Source: Actinomadura mexicana (GTDB taxonomy: Bacteria; Actinomycetota; Actinomycetes; Streptosporangiales; Streptosporangiaceae). Taken from it: a stretch of DNA of 64,000 nucleotides. The translations under genes and the position numbers were made by a program. Below are positions 10,482 to 17,935 of the stretch, one piece after another. The number at the start of each line of letters is the position of its first letter. The first letter of the stretch is position 1. The stretch spans positions 31,907 to 95,906 of the forward strand of contig NZ_FZNP01000023.1 of assembly GCF_900188105.1 (NCBI RefSeq), in the 5' to 3' direction. The notes below the pieces were generated by a model. The model saw only the letters and a program-made list of their open reading frames with translations. It made no database searches and had not been told where the DNA came from.

Positions 10482-11099
10482 ATGCGTGAGGCGACCGGCG
10501 CATCGGCGCCCCTCCGGTCGGGCGCGTGCATCCTGGAGCGCTCGATCGGCTTTCTCCTGACCGCCGTCCAGCCCGTTACGCGGCCAATGCTCGCCCACCC
10601 GACGCCGTGTGCGGCATGGGATCTCCACATGCTGCTGCTGCACGTCGGCGACTCCCTCGCGGCGGTGCACGAGGGTCTGGCGGCGGGCCGGGTCGGCATC
10701 GGCCCGGGGGCGGCCGACGCGTCCGGCGACCCGGTGTCGGCGCTGCGCGTCCGCGCCGTCCGCCTGCTCCGCCACACCATGGCCTCCCCCGGTCGCGCGG
10801 GCCGCGGGGCGGGGACGGCGGCGATCGGCGACCTGCGCCTCCCCGTCGAGGCGGTGGCCGGCGCGGGCGCCCTGGAGGCGGCCGTGCACGGCTGGGACAT
10901 CGCCCAGGCGACCGGCACGGGGCGTCCCCTGCCCCCGGACCTGGCCGCCGACCTCCTGGACGTGTCGAGGACGCTGGCGCCGCCCTGCGGCCGACGGCCG
11001 CTGTTCGGCGAGCCGGTGGATCCCGGCCCGTACGCGTCGCCCGGCGACCGTCTCCTCGCCTTCCTCGGCCGCCGTCCGACGGCGTGCGAGACCCCATGA
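10482..11099 (+). CDS. TIGR03086-type DinB-superfamily protein
   Basis: A 205-residue protein with the actinobacterial TIGR03086/MDMPI hallmarks: HPTPCAAWDLHMLLLHVGDSL (residues ~38-58), with its WD and His, and AVHGWDIAQATGTGRPLPPDL. The four-helix metal-binding bundle may act as a thiol-dependent (mycothiol) transferase, but the substrate is unknown. Its stop overlaps an ATG (ATGA at 11096-11099) that could start the GNAT gene. The operator-like palindromes just downstream argue for a later GNAT start. Confidence 0.7.
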   Translation: MREATGASAPLRSGACILERSIGFLLTAVQPVTRPMLAHPTPCAAWDLHMLLLHVGDSLAAVHEGLAAGRVGIGPGAADASGDPVSALRVRAVRLLRHTMASPGRAGRGAGTAAIGDLRLPVEAVAGAGALEAAVHGWDIAQATGTGRPLPPDLAADLLDVSRTLAPPCGRRPLFGEPVDPGPYASPGDRLLAFLGRRPTACETP

Positions 11100-11100
11100 G

Positions 11101-11148
11101 GTTGCGTCACGCAACTTTGTGCGGTCCAATAAGTTGCGTGAAGCAACT
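11101..11148. promoter_or_regulatory. Two GTTGC-N5-GCAAC palindromic operator candidates
   Basis: GTTGCGTCACGCAAC (11101-11115) and AGTTGCGTGAAGCAACT (11132-11148) are inverted repeats with the same 5-nt spacer. Their centres are 32 bp apart, about three helical turns, which places them on one face of the DNA. They lie just before the GNAT coding region. The second closely resembles the repeats beside the MFS/HxlR pair at 58.3 kb (13 of 17 bases). Confidence 0.6.
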
Positions 11149-11662
11149 CGACGTGCGCACCGTCGCCCGCATCCGCACCGAGCCGGCCGACGTCCGGATC
11201 CGCCCGTACGGCGTCACCGACCGCGACCGCGTGCGGCGGATGTCGGACCGGCTGTCGGCCGACAGCCTCTACACGCGCTTCTTCTCCGGCACGCCACGCC
11301 TCCCCGACCACTACGTCGGCCTCCTGGAGGGCCTCGACCACTGGGACCGCGAAGCCCTCGTCGCGCTGGACGGGGACGAGGTCCTCGGCATCGCCGAGTA
11401 CGTCCGCGACACGGCACGGACCTGGCGCGCCGACCTCGCCGTCCTGGTCGCCGACCCCTGGCAGCGCCGGGGTCTCGGCAGCACCCTCGTCGGCTGCCTG
11501 TCCGAGCTCGCCGGACGGCGCGGCATCACCGAGTTCGACGCGGACGTCATCCTCACCAACCGGCAGGCGCTCATGTTCGTCCGGAGCGGCTGGCCGGCGG
11601 CCCGATCCACCAGGGACGGCGGGTCCGCCCATTTCCGCCTGCCGCTCCCCGTGCCCGCCTGA
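11138..11662 (+). CDS. GNAT-family N-acetyltransferase
   Basis: A protein of about 174 residues with the GNAT fold. The acetyl-CoA site is LAVLVADPWQRRGLGSTLV (the R/Q-x2-G-x-G/A loop is QRRGLG), preceded by VALDGDEVLGIAEYVRD and followed by ITEFDADVILTNRQALMFVRSGW. An N-terminal VRIRPYGVTDRDRVRRM is typical of actinobacterial GNATs. The start is uncertain: GTG 11138 lies inside the second palindrome, GTG 11153 is a good alternative, and ATG 11096 would overlap the previous stop codon and run through both operators. The substrate is unknown. Confidence 0.8.
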   Translation: MKQLDVRTVARIRTEPADVRIRPYGVTDRDRVRRMSDRLSADSLYTRFFSGTPRLPDHYVGLLEGLDHWDREALVALDGDEVLGIAEYVRDTARTWRADLAVLVADPWQRRGLGSTLVGCLSELAGRRGITEFDADVILTNRQALMFVRSGWPAARSTRDGGSAHFRLPLPVPA

Positions 11663-11701
11663 CCCCGGCCGGTTGATTCCGGACGGGGGCGCCCGCTTAC
11701 C

Positions 11702-12124
11702 ATGACCGGCATGACCCAGAACCTGCTCGGCGGCCCCGCTCCGACCGAACTTCCGGACAACGTCGAGGCCCGGACGGCCCTGGAGGAGGGCGTCGACCCG
11801 TTCGAGGTAGCCGCGCGCCACCCGGACCACCCGGGCGCGTGGGCCGAGCTGGCCGACCGCTCCTTCGCCAAGGGCAGCGTCATCGACTCCTACGCGTTCG
11901 CCCGGACCGGCTACCACCGCGGGCTGGACCAGCTGCGCCGGGCGGGCTGGAAGGGCCACGGCCCCATCCCGTGGGAGCACGAGCCCAACCGCGGCTTCCT
12001 GCGCGCCCTGCACGCCCTCGCCCGGGCCGCCGCCGCCATCGGCGAGGAGCCCGAGGCCGAGCGCTGCAAGACGTTCCTCCGCGACAGCAGCGCCGAGGCC
12101 GCCGACGCCCTCAACGGCTCCTGA
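11702..12124 (+). CDS. DUF3151-family protein
   Basis: A 140-residue protein of the actinobacterial DUF3151 family (NLLGGPAPTELP at the N-terminus, DPFEVAARHPDHPGAWAELAD, SYAFARTGYHRGLDQLRRAGW, WEHEPNRGFLRALHALARAA). It is all-helical, soluble and TPR-like, and its function is unknown. The start may be ATG 11702 or ATG 11711. Two strong hairpins separate it from purA. Members of this family often lie next to purA or fba in actinobacteria, and both are nearby here. Confidence 0.75.
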   Translation: MTGMTQNLLGGPAPTELPDNVEARTALEEGVDPFEVAARHPDHPGAWAELADRSFAKGSVIDSYAFARTGYHRGLDQLRRAGWKGHGPIPWEHEPNRGFLRALHALARAAAAIGEEPEAERCKTFLRDSSAEAADALNGS

Positions 12125-12129
12125 CGCAC

Positions 12130-12187
12130 GGGACGGTCCGCCGCCGGCGGACCGTCCCCGGGCCGCCCGCCGGGGACCGGCGGGCGG
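12130..12187 (+). terminator. Double hairpin terminator after the DUF3151 gene
   Basis: Two near-perfect G/C stem-loops in tandem: a 13-bp stem with loop GCC (12130-12158) and an 11-bp stem with loop GGA (12163-12187). They start 6 bp after the stop codon. Confidence 0.85.
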
Positions 12188-12266
12188 GCTCCCACGGCCC
12201 TCGACCAGGGACCGGCCGGCCTCCGGTTTCTTTGTCGGCCGCCTGCGGGTACGCTTTGATCGCAAG

Positions 12267-12298
12267 AGGCCCCTTCGCGCTTGCGGCGACCGGGGCCT
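12267..12298 (+). promoter_or_regulatory. Possible hairpin in the purA leader
   Basis: AGGCCCC (12267-12273) can pair with GGGGCCT (12292-12298) around an 18-nt loop, ending 23 nt before the purA start codon. It could be a leader structure influencing purA expression. I cannot match it to a known riboswitch (no PurR box or purine-riboswitch core is recognised). Confidence 0.3.
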
Positions 12299-12321
12299 TC
12301 GTCGTGGGAAGGGAAAGTGGC

Positions 12322-13605
12322 ATGCCTGCCATCGTTCTTGTCGGTGCCCAGTGGGGAGATGAGGGCAAGGGCAAGGCGACAGACCTGCTCGGTGGGGACG
12401 TCGACTACGTCGTCCGCTACCAGGGTGGCAACAACGCGGGCCACACCGTGGTCATCGGCGACAAGAGCTACGCGCTGCACCTGCTGCCGTCCGGAGTGCT
12501 GTCGCCCGACGTCATCCCGGTGATCGGCAACGGCGTGGTGATCGACCCGGCCGTGCTGCTGCAGGAGATCGACGGCCTGCGGGACCGCGGCATCGGCTGC
12601 GAGCGGCTGCTGATCTCGGCGAACGCGCACCTGATCATGCCGCACCACCGCGCCCTCGACAAGGTCACCGAGCGCTACCTCGGCAAGGCCCGGATCGGCA
12701 CCACCGGCCGCGGCATCGGCCCCACCTACGCCGACAAGATCAACCGGATGGGCATCCGCGTCCAGGACCTGTTCGACCCGAACATCCTCACGCAGAAGCT
12801 CGACCTGGCCCTGCGCGAGAAGAACCAGGTCCTGACGAAGGTCTACAACCGCCGCCGTATCGAGACCGGGCCGATCGTCCAGGAGTACCTCGCCTACGGC
12901 GAGCGCCTCAAGCCGTTCGTCGCCGACACCACGCTCGTCCTGAACAAGGCGCTGGACGACGGCAAGGTCGTCCTGCTGGAGGGCGCGCAGGGCACGCTGC
13001 TCGACATCGACCACGGAACGTACCCGTTCGTGACGTCGTCCAGCCCCACGGCCGGCGGCGCCTGCGTCGGCTCCGGCGTCGGCCCCACCAAGATCAGCCG
13101 CGTGATCGGCATCCTCAAGGCCTACACGACCCGGGTCGGGTCCGGCCCGTTCCCCACCGAACTGCTGGACGATCAGGGCGAGTACCTGCGCACGACCGGC
13201 GGCGAGTACGGCGTGACCACGGGCCGCGACCGCCGCTGCGGCTGGTTCGACGCCGTGATCGCCCGCTACGCCACCCGCGTCAACGGCATCACCGACTACT
13301 TCCTCACGAAGCTGGACGTCCTGTCCGGCCTGGAGCAGGTCCCGGTGTGCGTGGCCTACGAGGTCGACGGCGTCCGGGTGGACGAGCTGCCCACCACGCA
13401 GACCGAGTTCCACCACGCCAAGCCCGTCCTGGAGTACCTGGACGGCTGGCAGGAGGACATCACGCGCGCCGAGAAGTTCGAGGACCTGCCCGCCAACGCG
13501 CAGGCGTACGTCCGGGCCCTGGAGAAGATGTCCGGCGCCCAGATCTCAGCGATCGGCGTCGGCCCAGGCCGCACCCAGACCCTCTCCCTACGGCCTCTTG
13601 TTTAA
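12322..13605 (+). CDS. purA: Adenylosuccinate synthetase
   Basis: A 427-residue GTP-dependent enzyme converting IMP plus aspartate to adenylosuccinate, the first AMP-specific step. The signatures are all visible: the P-loop-like GAQWGDEGKGKATDLL at residues ~8-23, GNNAGHTVV, TTGRGIGPTYADK, EGAQGTLLDIDHGTYPFVTSS, GPFPTEL and TGRDRRCGWFDA. The length is standard. ATG 12322 follows GGGAAAG. purB, which completes the conversion to AMP, lies 5.5 kb downstream. An unusual inverted-repeat element begins 6 bp after the stop codon. Confidence 0.97.
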   Translation: MPAIVLVGAQWGDEGKGKATDLLGGDVDYVVRYQGGNNAGHTVVIGDKSYALHLLPSGVLSPDVIPVIGNGVVIDPAVLLQEIDGLRDRGIGCERLLISANAHLIMPHHRALDKVTERYLGKARIGTTGRGIGPTYADKINRMGIRVQDLFDPNILTQKLDLALREKNQVLTKVYNRRRIETGPIVQEYLAYGERLKPFVADTTLVLNKALDDGKVVLLEGAQGTLLDIDHGTYPFVTSSSPTAGGACVGSGVGPTKISRVIGILKAYTTRVGSGPFPTELLDDQGEYLRTTGGEYGVTTGRDRRCGWFDAVIARYATRVNGITDYFLTKLDVLSGLEQVPVCVAYEVDGVRVDELPTTQTEFHHAKPVLEYLDGWQEDITRAEKFEDLPANAQAYVRALEKMSGAQISAIGVGPGRTQTLSLRPLV

Positions 13606-13611
13606 GGCGTT

Positions 13612-13828
13612 TTTCTCCTCCTTCGGGCCTGGCGGCCCTCCATCGTCGATAAACGCGGGCGATCGCTGGCATCGCTTCGTCTCGCCTTGCGGCTCGCTGC
13701 GCGATCAGATTCTTGCTTCGCTCGAATCTGCCTTCGGACGCGATCGCAACCATTGAGGTCGCTGCGTGGTGCGGCGCGGGCTGAGCGATGCGGTGCAGAG
13801 GGCGCGGGCTGGGCCCCGGCCGTGGCCC
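13612..13828 (+). repeat. Left copy of a ~215-bp structured repeat element (3' of purA)
   Basis: This segment recurs in reverse complement at 14968-15180. The first ~187 bp match with about 13 differences counted by eye. Both copies start just after the stop codon of the gene pointing into them (purA here, corA at the other end). The element contains nested hairpins, including GGGCC-TGGC-GGCCC and CAGATTC/GAATCTG (13706-13712 with 13724-13730). The second hairpin is preserved in the other copy as CAGGTTC/GAACCTG, a compensatory pair change. It behaves like a REP- or terminator-type repeat. Confidence 0.9.
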
Positions 13829-14040
13829 TTGATGTTGTCGCGTGGCGCGGCTAGGACCGGGCGATGCGGCGCAGGTAGGCGCCGACCCACGACCCTTGAG
13901 CTGACGCGTAGCGCAGCGAGGATCGGGGATGCGGAACACGAGGCGCAGGTGGGCGCCGATCCGCGACCCTTGAGGCTGACGCTTGGTTGCGGCGGGAGCT
14001 GGGGTCTGCGGGCTGTTGGGGGCCGTGGACTTGTGGGGTC
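13753..14040 (+). repeat. Degenerate ~70-bp tandem repeats
   Basis: Units beginning TTGAGG/TTGATG/TTGAGC/TTGAGG start at 13753, 13829, 13896 and 13970 (periods 76, 67, 74 bp). Each has a GCG(T)GG(T/C)GCGGC-like block, then GCGATGCGG or GGGATGCGG, then GGCGCAGGT(A/G)GGCGCCGA and a GACCC end. The first unit is also part of the inverted-repeat element, and the right-hand copy near 14968-15041 carries one unit. No coding is apparent; long frames through it read as repeats. Confidence 0.7.
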
Positions 14041-14080
14041 TGTGCTCGTGCGTTCGGTCACGGACGGTAGCGTTCGTTCG

Positions 14081-14923
14081 GTGATCTCTTCCGTCGAGGT
14101 GCACGGACACCGCGGGGCGCGCGGCCTCCGTCCGGAGAACACCCTGCCCGGTCTCGCCCACGCCCTCGACCTCGGCGTCGACACGATCGAGCTGGACGTG
14201 GGCCTGTCCTCGGACGGCGTCGTCGTCCTCGGCCACGACCAGGTGCTCTCCCCCGCCGTCCTCGCCGACACGGGCCCCGCCCGGCCGGGCGACCCCGCCT
14301 ACCCCTACCTCGGCAAGCCCGTCCGCGAGCTGTCCCTCGCGCAGCTGCGGACGCTCGACGCGGGCCTCAGCTGCGAGGCCGCCCTGATGCCCGGCACCCG
14401 CATCCCCACGCTCGCCGAGGCGTGCGCCCTGCTGGCCCCCACCGGCGTCGGGCTCTCCGTCGAACTCAAGACGGACCCGTCCTGGACCGGCGAAGAGGTG
14501 GAGCTCCTGACCGCCTCCGTCGCGGCCGTCCTGAGGGCCTTCGGCTGCACAGAACGCGCCCAGCTCCTGGCCTTCGACTGGCGCGTCCTGGCCGAGGCCC
14601 GCCGCCACTACCCGGACCTGGGCCGCGTCGCCCTGATGGAACGCAAGACCCTCGTCCCGGAAACCGACTGGCTGGCGGGCCACTCCCCGGCCGACCCGGT
14701 GGCCGCCGCCTTCGCACTGGGCGCCACGGCCGTCTCCCCCGAACACGAGATCACCACGCCCGCCCTGATAGACCAGGCCCACTCCCTGGCCCTCCCGGTC
14801 ATCGTCTGGACGGTCAACACCCCCGCGGACATGACCCGCTTCATCACGAACGGCGTAGACGGAATAGTCACCGACTACCCAGACCGCCTCAAATCCCTCC
14901 AAGCACCAACCCCCGCCCTCTGA
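14081..14923 (+). CDS. Glycerophosphodiester phosphodiesterase
   Basis: A 280-residue GDPD-family enzyme hydrolysing glycerophosphodiesters to glycerol 3-phosphate and an alcohol. The TIM-barrel metal and catalytic residues are present: VHGHRGARGLRPENTLPG (His-Arg and Glu), IELDVGLSSDGVVVLGHD (E-x-D and catalytic His-Asp), VGLSVELKTDPSW, and a C-terminal VIVWTVNTPADMTRFI. There is no signal peptide from GTG 14081. That start was chosen because upstream in-frame sequence is repeat DNA. The gene is enclosed by the two inverted-repeat arms, so it could in principle be an invertible or inserted unit. Confidence 0.88.
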   Translation: MISSVEVHGHRGARGLRPENTLPGLAHALDLGVDTIELDVGLSSDGVVVLGHDQVLSPAVLADTGPARPGDPAYPYLGKPVRELSLAQLRTLDAGLSCEAALMPGTRIPTLAEACALLAPTGVGLSVELKTDPSWTGEEVELLTASVAAVLRAFGCTERAQLLAFDWRVLAEARRHYPDLGRVALMERKTLVPETDWLAGHSPADPVAAAFALGATAVSPEHEITTPALIDQAHSLALPVIVWTVNTPADMTRFITNGVDGIVTDYPDRLKSLQAPTPAL

Positions 14924-14967
14924 GTCCAGAGGGCCCAGCCACCACCGCAACCAGTAACAACCGAATG

Positions 14968-15180
14968 GCGGGGGTCGGCGCCCAGCCTCCGCCCCCTGAA
15001 CCGCACCGCTCAGCCCCGCCGCACCACGCAGCGACCTCAATGGTTGCGATCGCGTCCGAAGGCAGGTTCGAGCTTGCGAGAACCTGATCGCGCAGCGAGC
15101 TGCCAGGCGAGACGAAGCGATGCCAGCGATCGCCCGCTTTTATCGACGATGGAGGGCCGCCAGGCCCGAAGGAGGAGAAA
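14968..15180 (-). repeat. Right (inverted) copy of the structured repeat element (3' of corA)
   Basis: Reverse complement of 13612-13828. Read on the minus strand it begins 11 bp after the corA stop codon, the same position relative to its gene as the copy after purA. The internal stem is CAGGTTC (15063-15069) with GAACCTG (15080-15086), where the left copy has CAGATTC with GAATCTG. The loop between the stems differs in sequence while the stems stay paired. Confidence 0.9.
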
Positions 15181-15191
15181 AAAGCAATAAA

Positions 15192-16280
15192 TCACAACCA
15201 GCCGTTGCGGCGGAAGCCTCGGTAGAGGGCGAAGCAGGCCAGGGAGATGACGCTGAGGATCATGGGGTAGCCGTACTGCCAGCGGGTTTCGGGCATGTGG
15301 TCGAAGTTCATGCCGTAGACGCCGGCGATGGCGGTGGGGACCATGAAGATGGCGCCCCACGCGGAGATCTTGCGCATGTCCTTGTTGTCGGCGACGGTGA
15401 CCTGGGTCATGTGCGCCTGGAGGATGGGGTTCAGGAGTTCGTCGTAGGACTCGACCTGCTCGCGGACGCGGGTGAGGTGGTCCTCGACGTCGCGGAGGTA
15501 CTCCTTGATCTCGACCGGGACGAAGCGGCGGCCGGTCAGGTTGCGCAGCGGGCCGGCGAGCGGGCCGACGGCGCGCTTGAGCTGGATGACCTCGCGCTTG
15601 AGCCGGTAGATGCGGCGGGACTCGTCGGTGCGCTCGGGGGAGAAGACGGCTTCCTCGACCTCGTCGATGTCCTCCATGACGGCGTCGGCGACGCCGACGT
15701 AGCCGTCCACGACCCGGTCGGTGACGGCGTGCAGGACGGCGGCGGGGCCGAGGGCGAGGCGCGCGGGGTCCTTCTCCAGGTCGCGGCGGACGGGGCCGAG
15801 CGCGCCGTGGGCGCCGTGCCGGACGGTGACGACGAAGTCGGGGCCGCAGAACAGCATGATCTCGCCGGTCTCGACGACCTCGGCGCCGCCGCCGGGGCCG
15901 CTGGAGACGTAGCCGACGGTCTTCATGACGACGAAGTGGACGTCGTCGTAGCGTTCGAGCTTGGGGCGCTGGTGGGCGTGGATGGCGTCCTCGACCGCGA
16001 GCGGGTGCAGGCCGAAGACCTCGGCGAGGTCGGAGAGCTCGCCGGCGGACGGCTCGTGGAGGCCGACCCACACGAAGCCGGCGCTGTCGCCCTCGGGGAC
16101 GAGCCGGCCGTCGCGGACGAGGCGGACGGCGTCGGCGACGGTGGCGGTGCAGACGCGGTGGCCGTCGATGTAGGCGGCCCAGTCGATGACGGCGGAGTCG
16201 CGGTTCGCGGCCTGCACGCCGCTGGGGCGGCCGCGCGTCTTGAAGAGTACGCGGCTGGGGCGGACTCGTGTCATGGCCAT
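15192..16280 (-). CDS. corA: CorA magnesium/cobalt transporter
   Basis: A 362-residue CorA-family channel for Mg2+ (also Co2+/Ni2+). It has a large cytoplasmic N-domain (VWVGLHEPSAGELSDLAEVFGLHPLAVEDAIHAHQRPKLE), a long stalk helix (IYRLKREVIQLKRAVGPL ... ILQAHMTQVTVADNKDMRKISA), then two C-terminal helices with the selectivity motif YGMNFDHMPE and the basic end FRRNGWL. ATG 16280 was chosen because AGGAG sits 7 nt upstream on the minus strand. It is preceded by a proline-rich leader ORF, suggesting Mg2+-responsive control. Divergent from purD. Confidence 0.93.
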   Translation of the reverse strand: MAMTRVRPSRVLFKTRGRPSGVQAANRDSAVIDWAAYIDGHRVCTATVADAVRLVRDGRLVPEGDSAGFVWVGLHEPSAGELSDLAEVFGLHPLAVEDAIHAHQRPKLERYDDVHFVVMKTVGYVSSGPGGGAEVVETGEIMLFCGPDFVVTVRHGAHGALGPVRRDLEKDPARLALGPAAVLHAVTDRVVDGYVGVADAVMEDIDEVEEAVFSPERTDESRRIYRLKREVIQLKRAVGPLAGPLRNLTGRRFVPVEIKEYLRDVEDHLTRVREQVESYDELLNPILQAHMTQVTVADNKDMRKISAWGAIFMVPTAIAGVYGMNFDHMPETRWQYGYPMILSVISLACFALYRGFRRNGWL

Positions 16281-16315
16281 GGAGGTGCTCCTAAACCCGC
16301 CGGCCACGCACGCAG

Positions 16316-16355
16316 CGCGCGCTCGACCCAGGCTGGTCAGCTAAGGGAGCGCGCG
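16316..16355 (-). promoter_or_regulatory. Hairpin spanning the stop codon of the corA leader ORF
   Basis: GAGCGCGCG (16347-16355) pairs perfectly over 9 bp with CGCGCGCTC (16316-16324) on the minus-strand transcript. The leader-ORF stop codon (16337-16339) lies in the loop. A ribosome at the end of the ORF would cover the 5' arm and prevent pairing. The 3' arm ends about 36 nt before the corA start. Confidence 0.55.
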
Positions 16356-16453
16356 AGAGCCATGACCGGGCGCCAGAGGGAGGCGGACGGTGGAACAGTC
16401 CTGCTCGGACTGTGAGGGTTCTCCGGCGAACTGCAAGGATCACCAGGACTCAT
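16337..16453 (-). CDS. Proline-rich leader peptide upstream of corA
   Basis: A 38-codon ORF with an almost perfect Shine-Dalgarno (AAAGGAGGTG, 7 nt before ATG 16453), starting MSPGDPCSSPENPHSPS and ending MALARSLS. Eight of 38 residues are proline, including a PP pair. It ends 56 nt before corA on the same strand. Proline-rich leader peptides (mgtL) and a leader ORF before corA (corL) control Mg2+ transporter transcripts in Salmonella. The same logic here is inference. A 7-bp hairpin (16395-16413) lies within the ORF and a second spans its stop codon. Confidence 0.6.
   Translation of the reverse strand: MSPGDPCSSPENPHSPSRTVPPSASLWRPVMALARSLS
16395..16413 (-). promoter_or_regulatory. Hairpin inside the corA leader ORF
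   Basis: ACAGTCC and GGACTGT form a perfect 7-bp stem around a 5-nt loop within the coding part of the leader peptide. Translation would melt it, so it may take part in a switch with the downstream hairpin. Confidence 0.4.
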
Positions 16454-16650
16454 CCCGACCACCTCCTTTCGGGCACCTCGACACCGGGCGGTCAAGCCCG
16501 TGGCAGCGTACCAGCCGATATGTAGGACGCCGCCCGTATCGGTGAGGTTCACACGACCCCGGTGTGACGGCGGCCTCACCCCGCCGCATGCCCCTTCGCG
16601 CAAGGGTTGTGCGCGCCCGGCGCGGGGCGGGGGACCAGTAGGCTCGCGAC

Positions 16651-17901
16651 GTGCGAGTACTCGTTCTTGGATCGGGCGGCCGCGAGCATGCGCTCGCCCG
16701 CGCCCTGCACCGCGACCCTTCCGTCACCGCCCTCCACTGCGCCCCGGGCAATCCGGGCACGGCAGAGATCGCGGACAATCACCAGCTCGATCCGACGAAC
16801 CGCACGGCGGTGGTGGAGCTGGCCGCGCGGCTCCGGGTCGGCCTGGTCGTCATCGGTCCGGAGGCCGTGCTCGTGGCAGGGGTCGGCGACGCCCTGCGCA
16901 AGGCCGGCATCCCCTGCTTCGGGCCGGACCGGGCCGCCGCCAGGATCGAGGCGTCCAAGGCGTTCGCCAAGGAGGTCATGGCCGCGGCGGGGGTGCCCAC
17001 CGCCGACTCGCGGGTCTGCGAGTCGAGCGGGCAGGTCGAGGAGGCGCTCGACGCCTTCGGCCCGCCGTACGTGGTGAAGGACGACGGGCTGGCGGCCGGG
17101 AAGGGCGTGGTCGTCACCGAGAGCCGCGACGAGGCGCTGCGGCACGCCGACGCCTGCGACCGCGTCGTGGTCGAGGAGTACCTGGACGGTCCCGAGGTCT
17201 CCCTGTTCGCGCTGTGCGACGGGCAGCACGCCGTCCCGCTGCTGCCGGCGCAGGACTTCAAGCGCGCCTACGACGGCGACGAGGGCCCGAACACGGGCGG
17301 CATGGGCGCCTACACGCCGCTGCCCTGGGCGCCGCCCGGCCTGGTGGACGAGGTCATGTCCACGGTCGTCCAGCCCACCGTGGACGAGCTGCGCCGCCGC
17401 GAGACCCCGTACGTCGGCGTCCTCTACGCCGGGCTCGCCCTGACGTCCAGGGGCGTGCGGGTGGTGGAGTTCAACGCGCGCTTCGGCGACCCCGAGACCC
17501 AGGTGGTGCTCGACCGGCTGGCCACGCCCGTCGCCACGCTGCTCCAGGCGTGCGCGATCGGCGGGCTCGACCCGAGCCTGCAGCTCGAATGGCTGCCGGG
17601 CGCGGCCGTCACGGTGGTCGTGGCCGCCGAGGGCTACCCGGCCGCGCCGGCGAAGGGCGACGAGATCACCGGCCTGGAGGAGGCCGCCGCGGTCGAGGGC
17701 GCCTACGTCCTGCACGCGGGCACCGCGCTCGGCGGCGAGGGGCGGCCGGTCGCGAACGGCGGACGGGTCCTCAACGTCGTCGGCACCGGGCCCGGCCTCG
17801 CCGCCGCCCGCGCCGCCGCCTACGAGGCCGCTTCCAAGATCGGCCTGCGCGGGTCCCACCACCGGACGGACATCGCCCTGAAGGCGGTCTCCATGCCATG
17901 A
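16651..17901 (+). CDS. purD: Phosphoribosylamine-glycine ligase (GAR synthetase)
   Basis: A 416-residue ATP-grasp enzyme joining phosphoribosylamine and glycine to GAR, step 2 of purine synthesis. The N-terminal RVLVLGSGGREHALARAL, RVGLVVIGPEAVLVAGVGDAL, the ATP-grasp region PPYVVKDDGLAAGKGVVV, VEEYLDGPEVSLFALCDG, NTGGMGAYTPLP and FNARFGDPETQ are all typical. The GTG start 16651 is at the standard position before the nucleotide-binding loop. The gene is the first of a likely purD-ltrA-purB-MOSC unit and diverges from corA. Confidence 0.97.
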   Translation: MRVLVLGSGGREHALARALHRDPSVTALHCAPGNPGTAEIADNHQLDPTNRTAVVELAARLRVGLVVIGPEAVLVAGVGDALRKAGIPCFGPDRAAARIEASKAFAKEVMAAAGVPTADSRVCESSGQVEEALDAFGPPYVVKDDGLAAGKGVVVTESRDEALRHADACDRVVVEEYLDGPEVSLFALCDGQHAVPLLPAQDFKRAYDGDEGPNTGGMGAYTPLPWAPPGLVDEVMSTVVQPTVDELRRRETPYVGVLYAGLALTSRGVRVVEFNARFGDPETQVVLDRLATPVATLLQACAIGGLDPSLQLEWLPGAAVTVVVAAEGYPAAPAKGDEITGLEEAAAVEGAYVLHAGTALGGEGRPVANGGRVLNVVGTGPGLAAARAAAYEAASKIGLRGSHHRTDIALKAVSMP

Positions 17902-17935
17902 TTACCTGATTACATCGATACAAGGCAGGTCAGGC

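Noticed and set aside
12239..12321. Possible purine riboswitch before purA
   Set aside because: Only a simple hairpin is visible; the conserved purine or PRPP riboswitch core was not recognised, so it is listed only as a weak leader hairpin.
13612..15180. Insertion sequence or composite transposon around the GDPD gene
   Set aside because: The arms carry no transposase and no target-site duplication is visible. The arms are positioned relative to stop codons of purA and corA, which fits 3'-UTR elements better.
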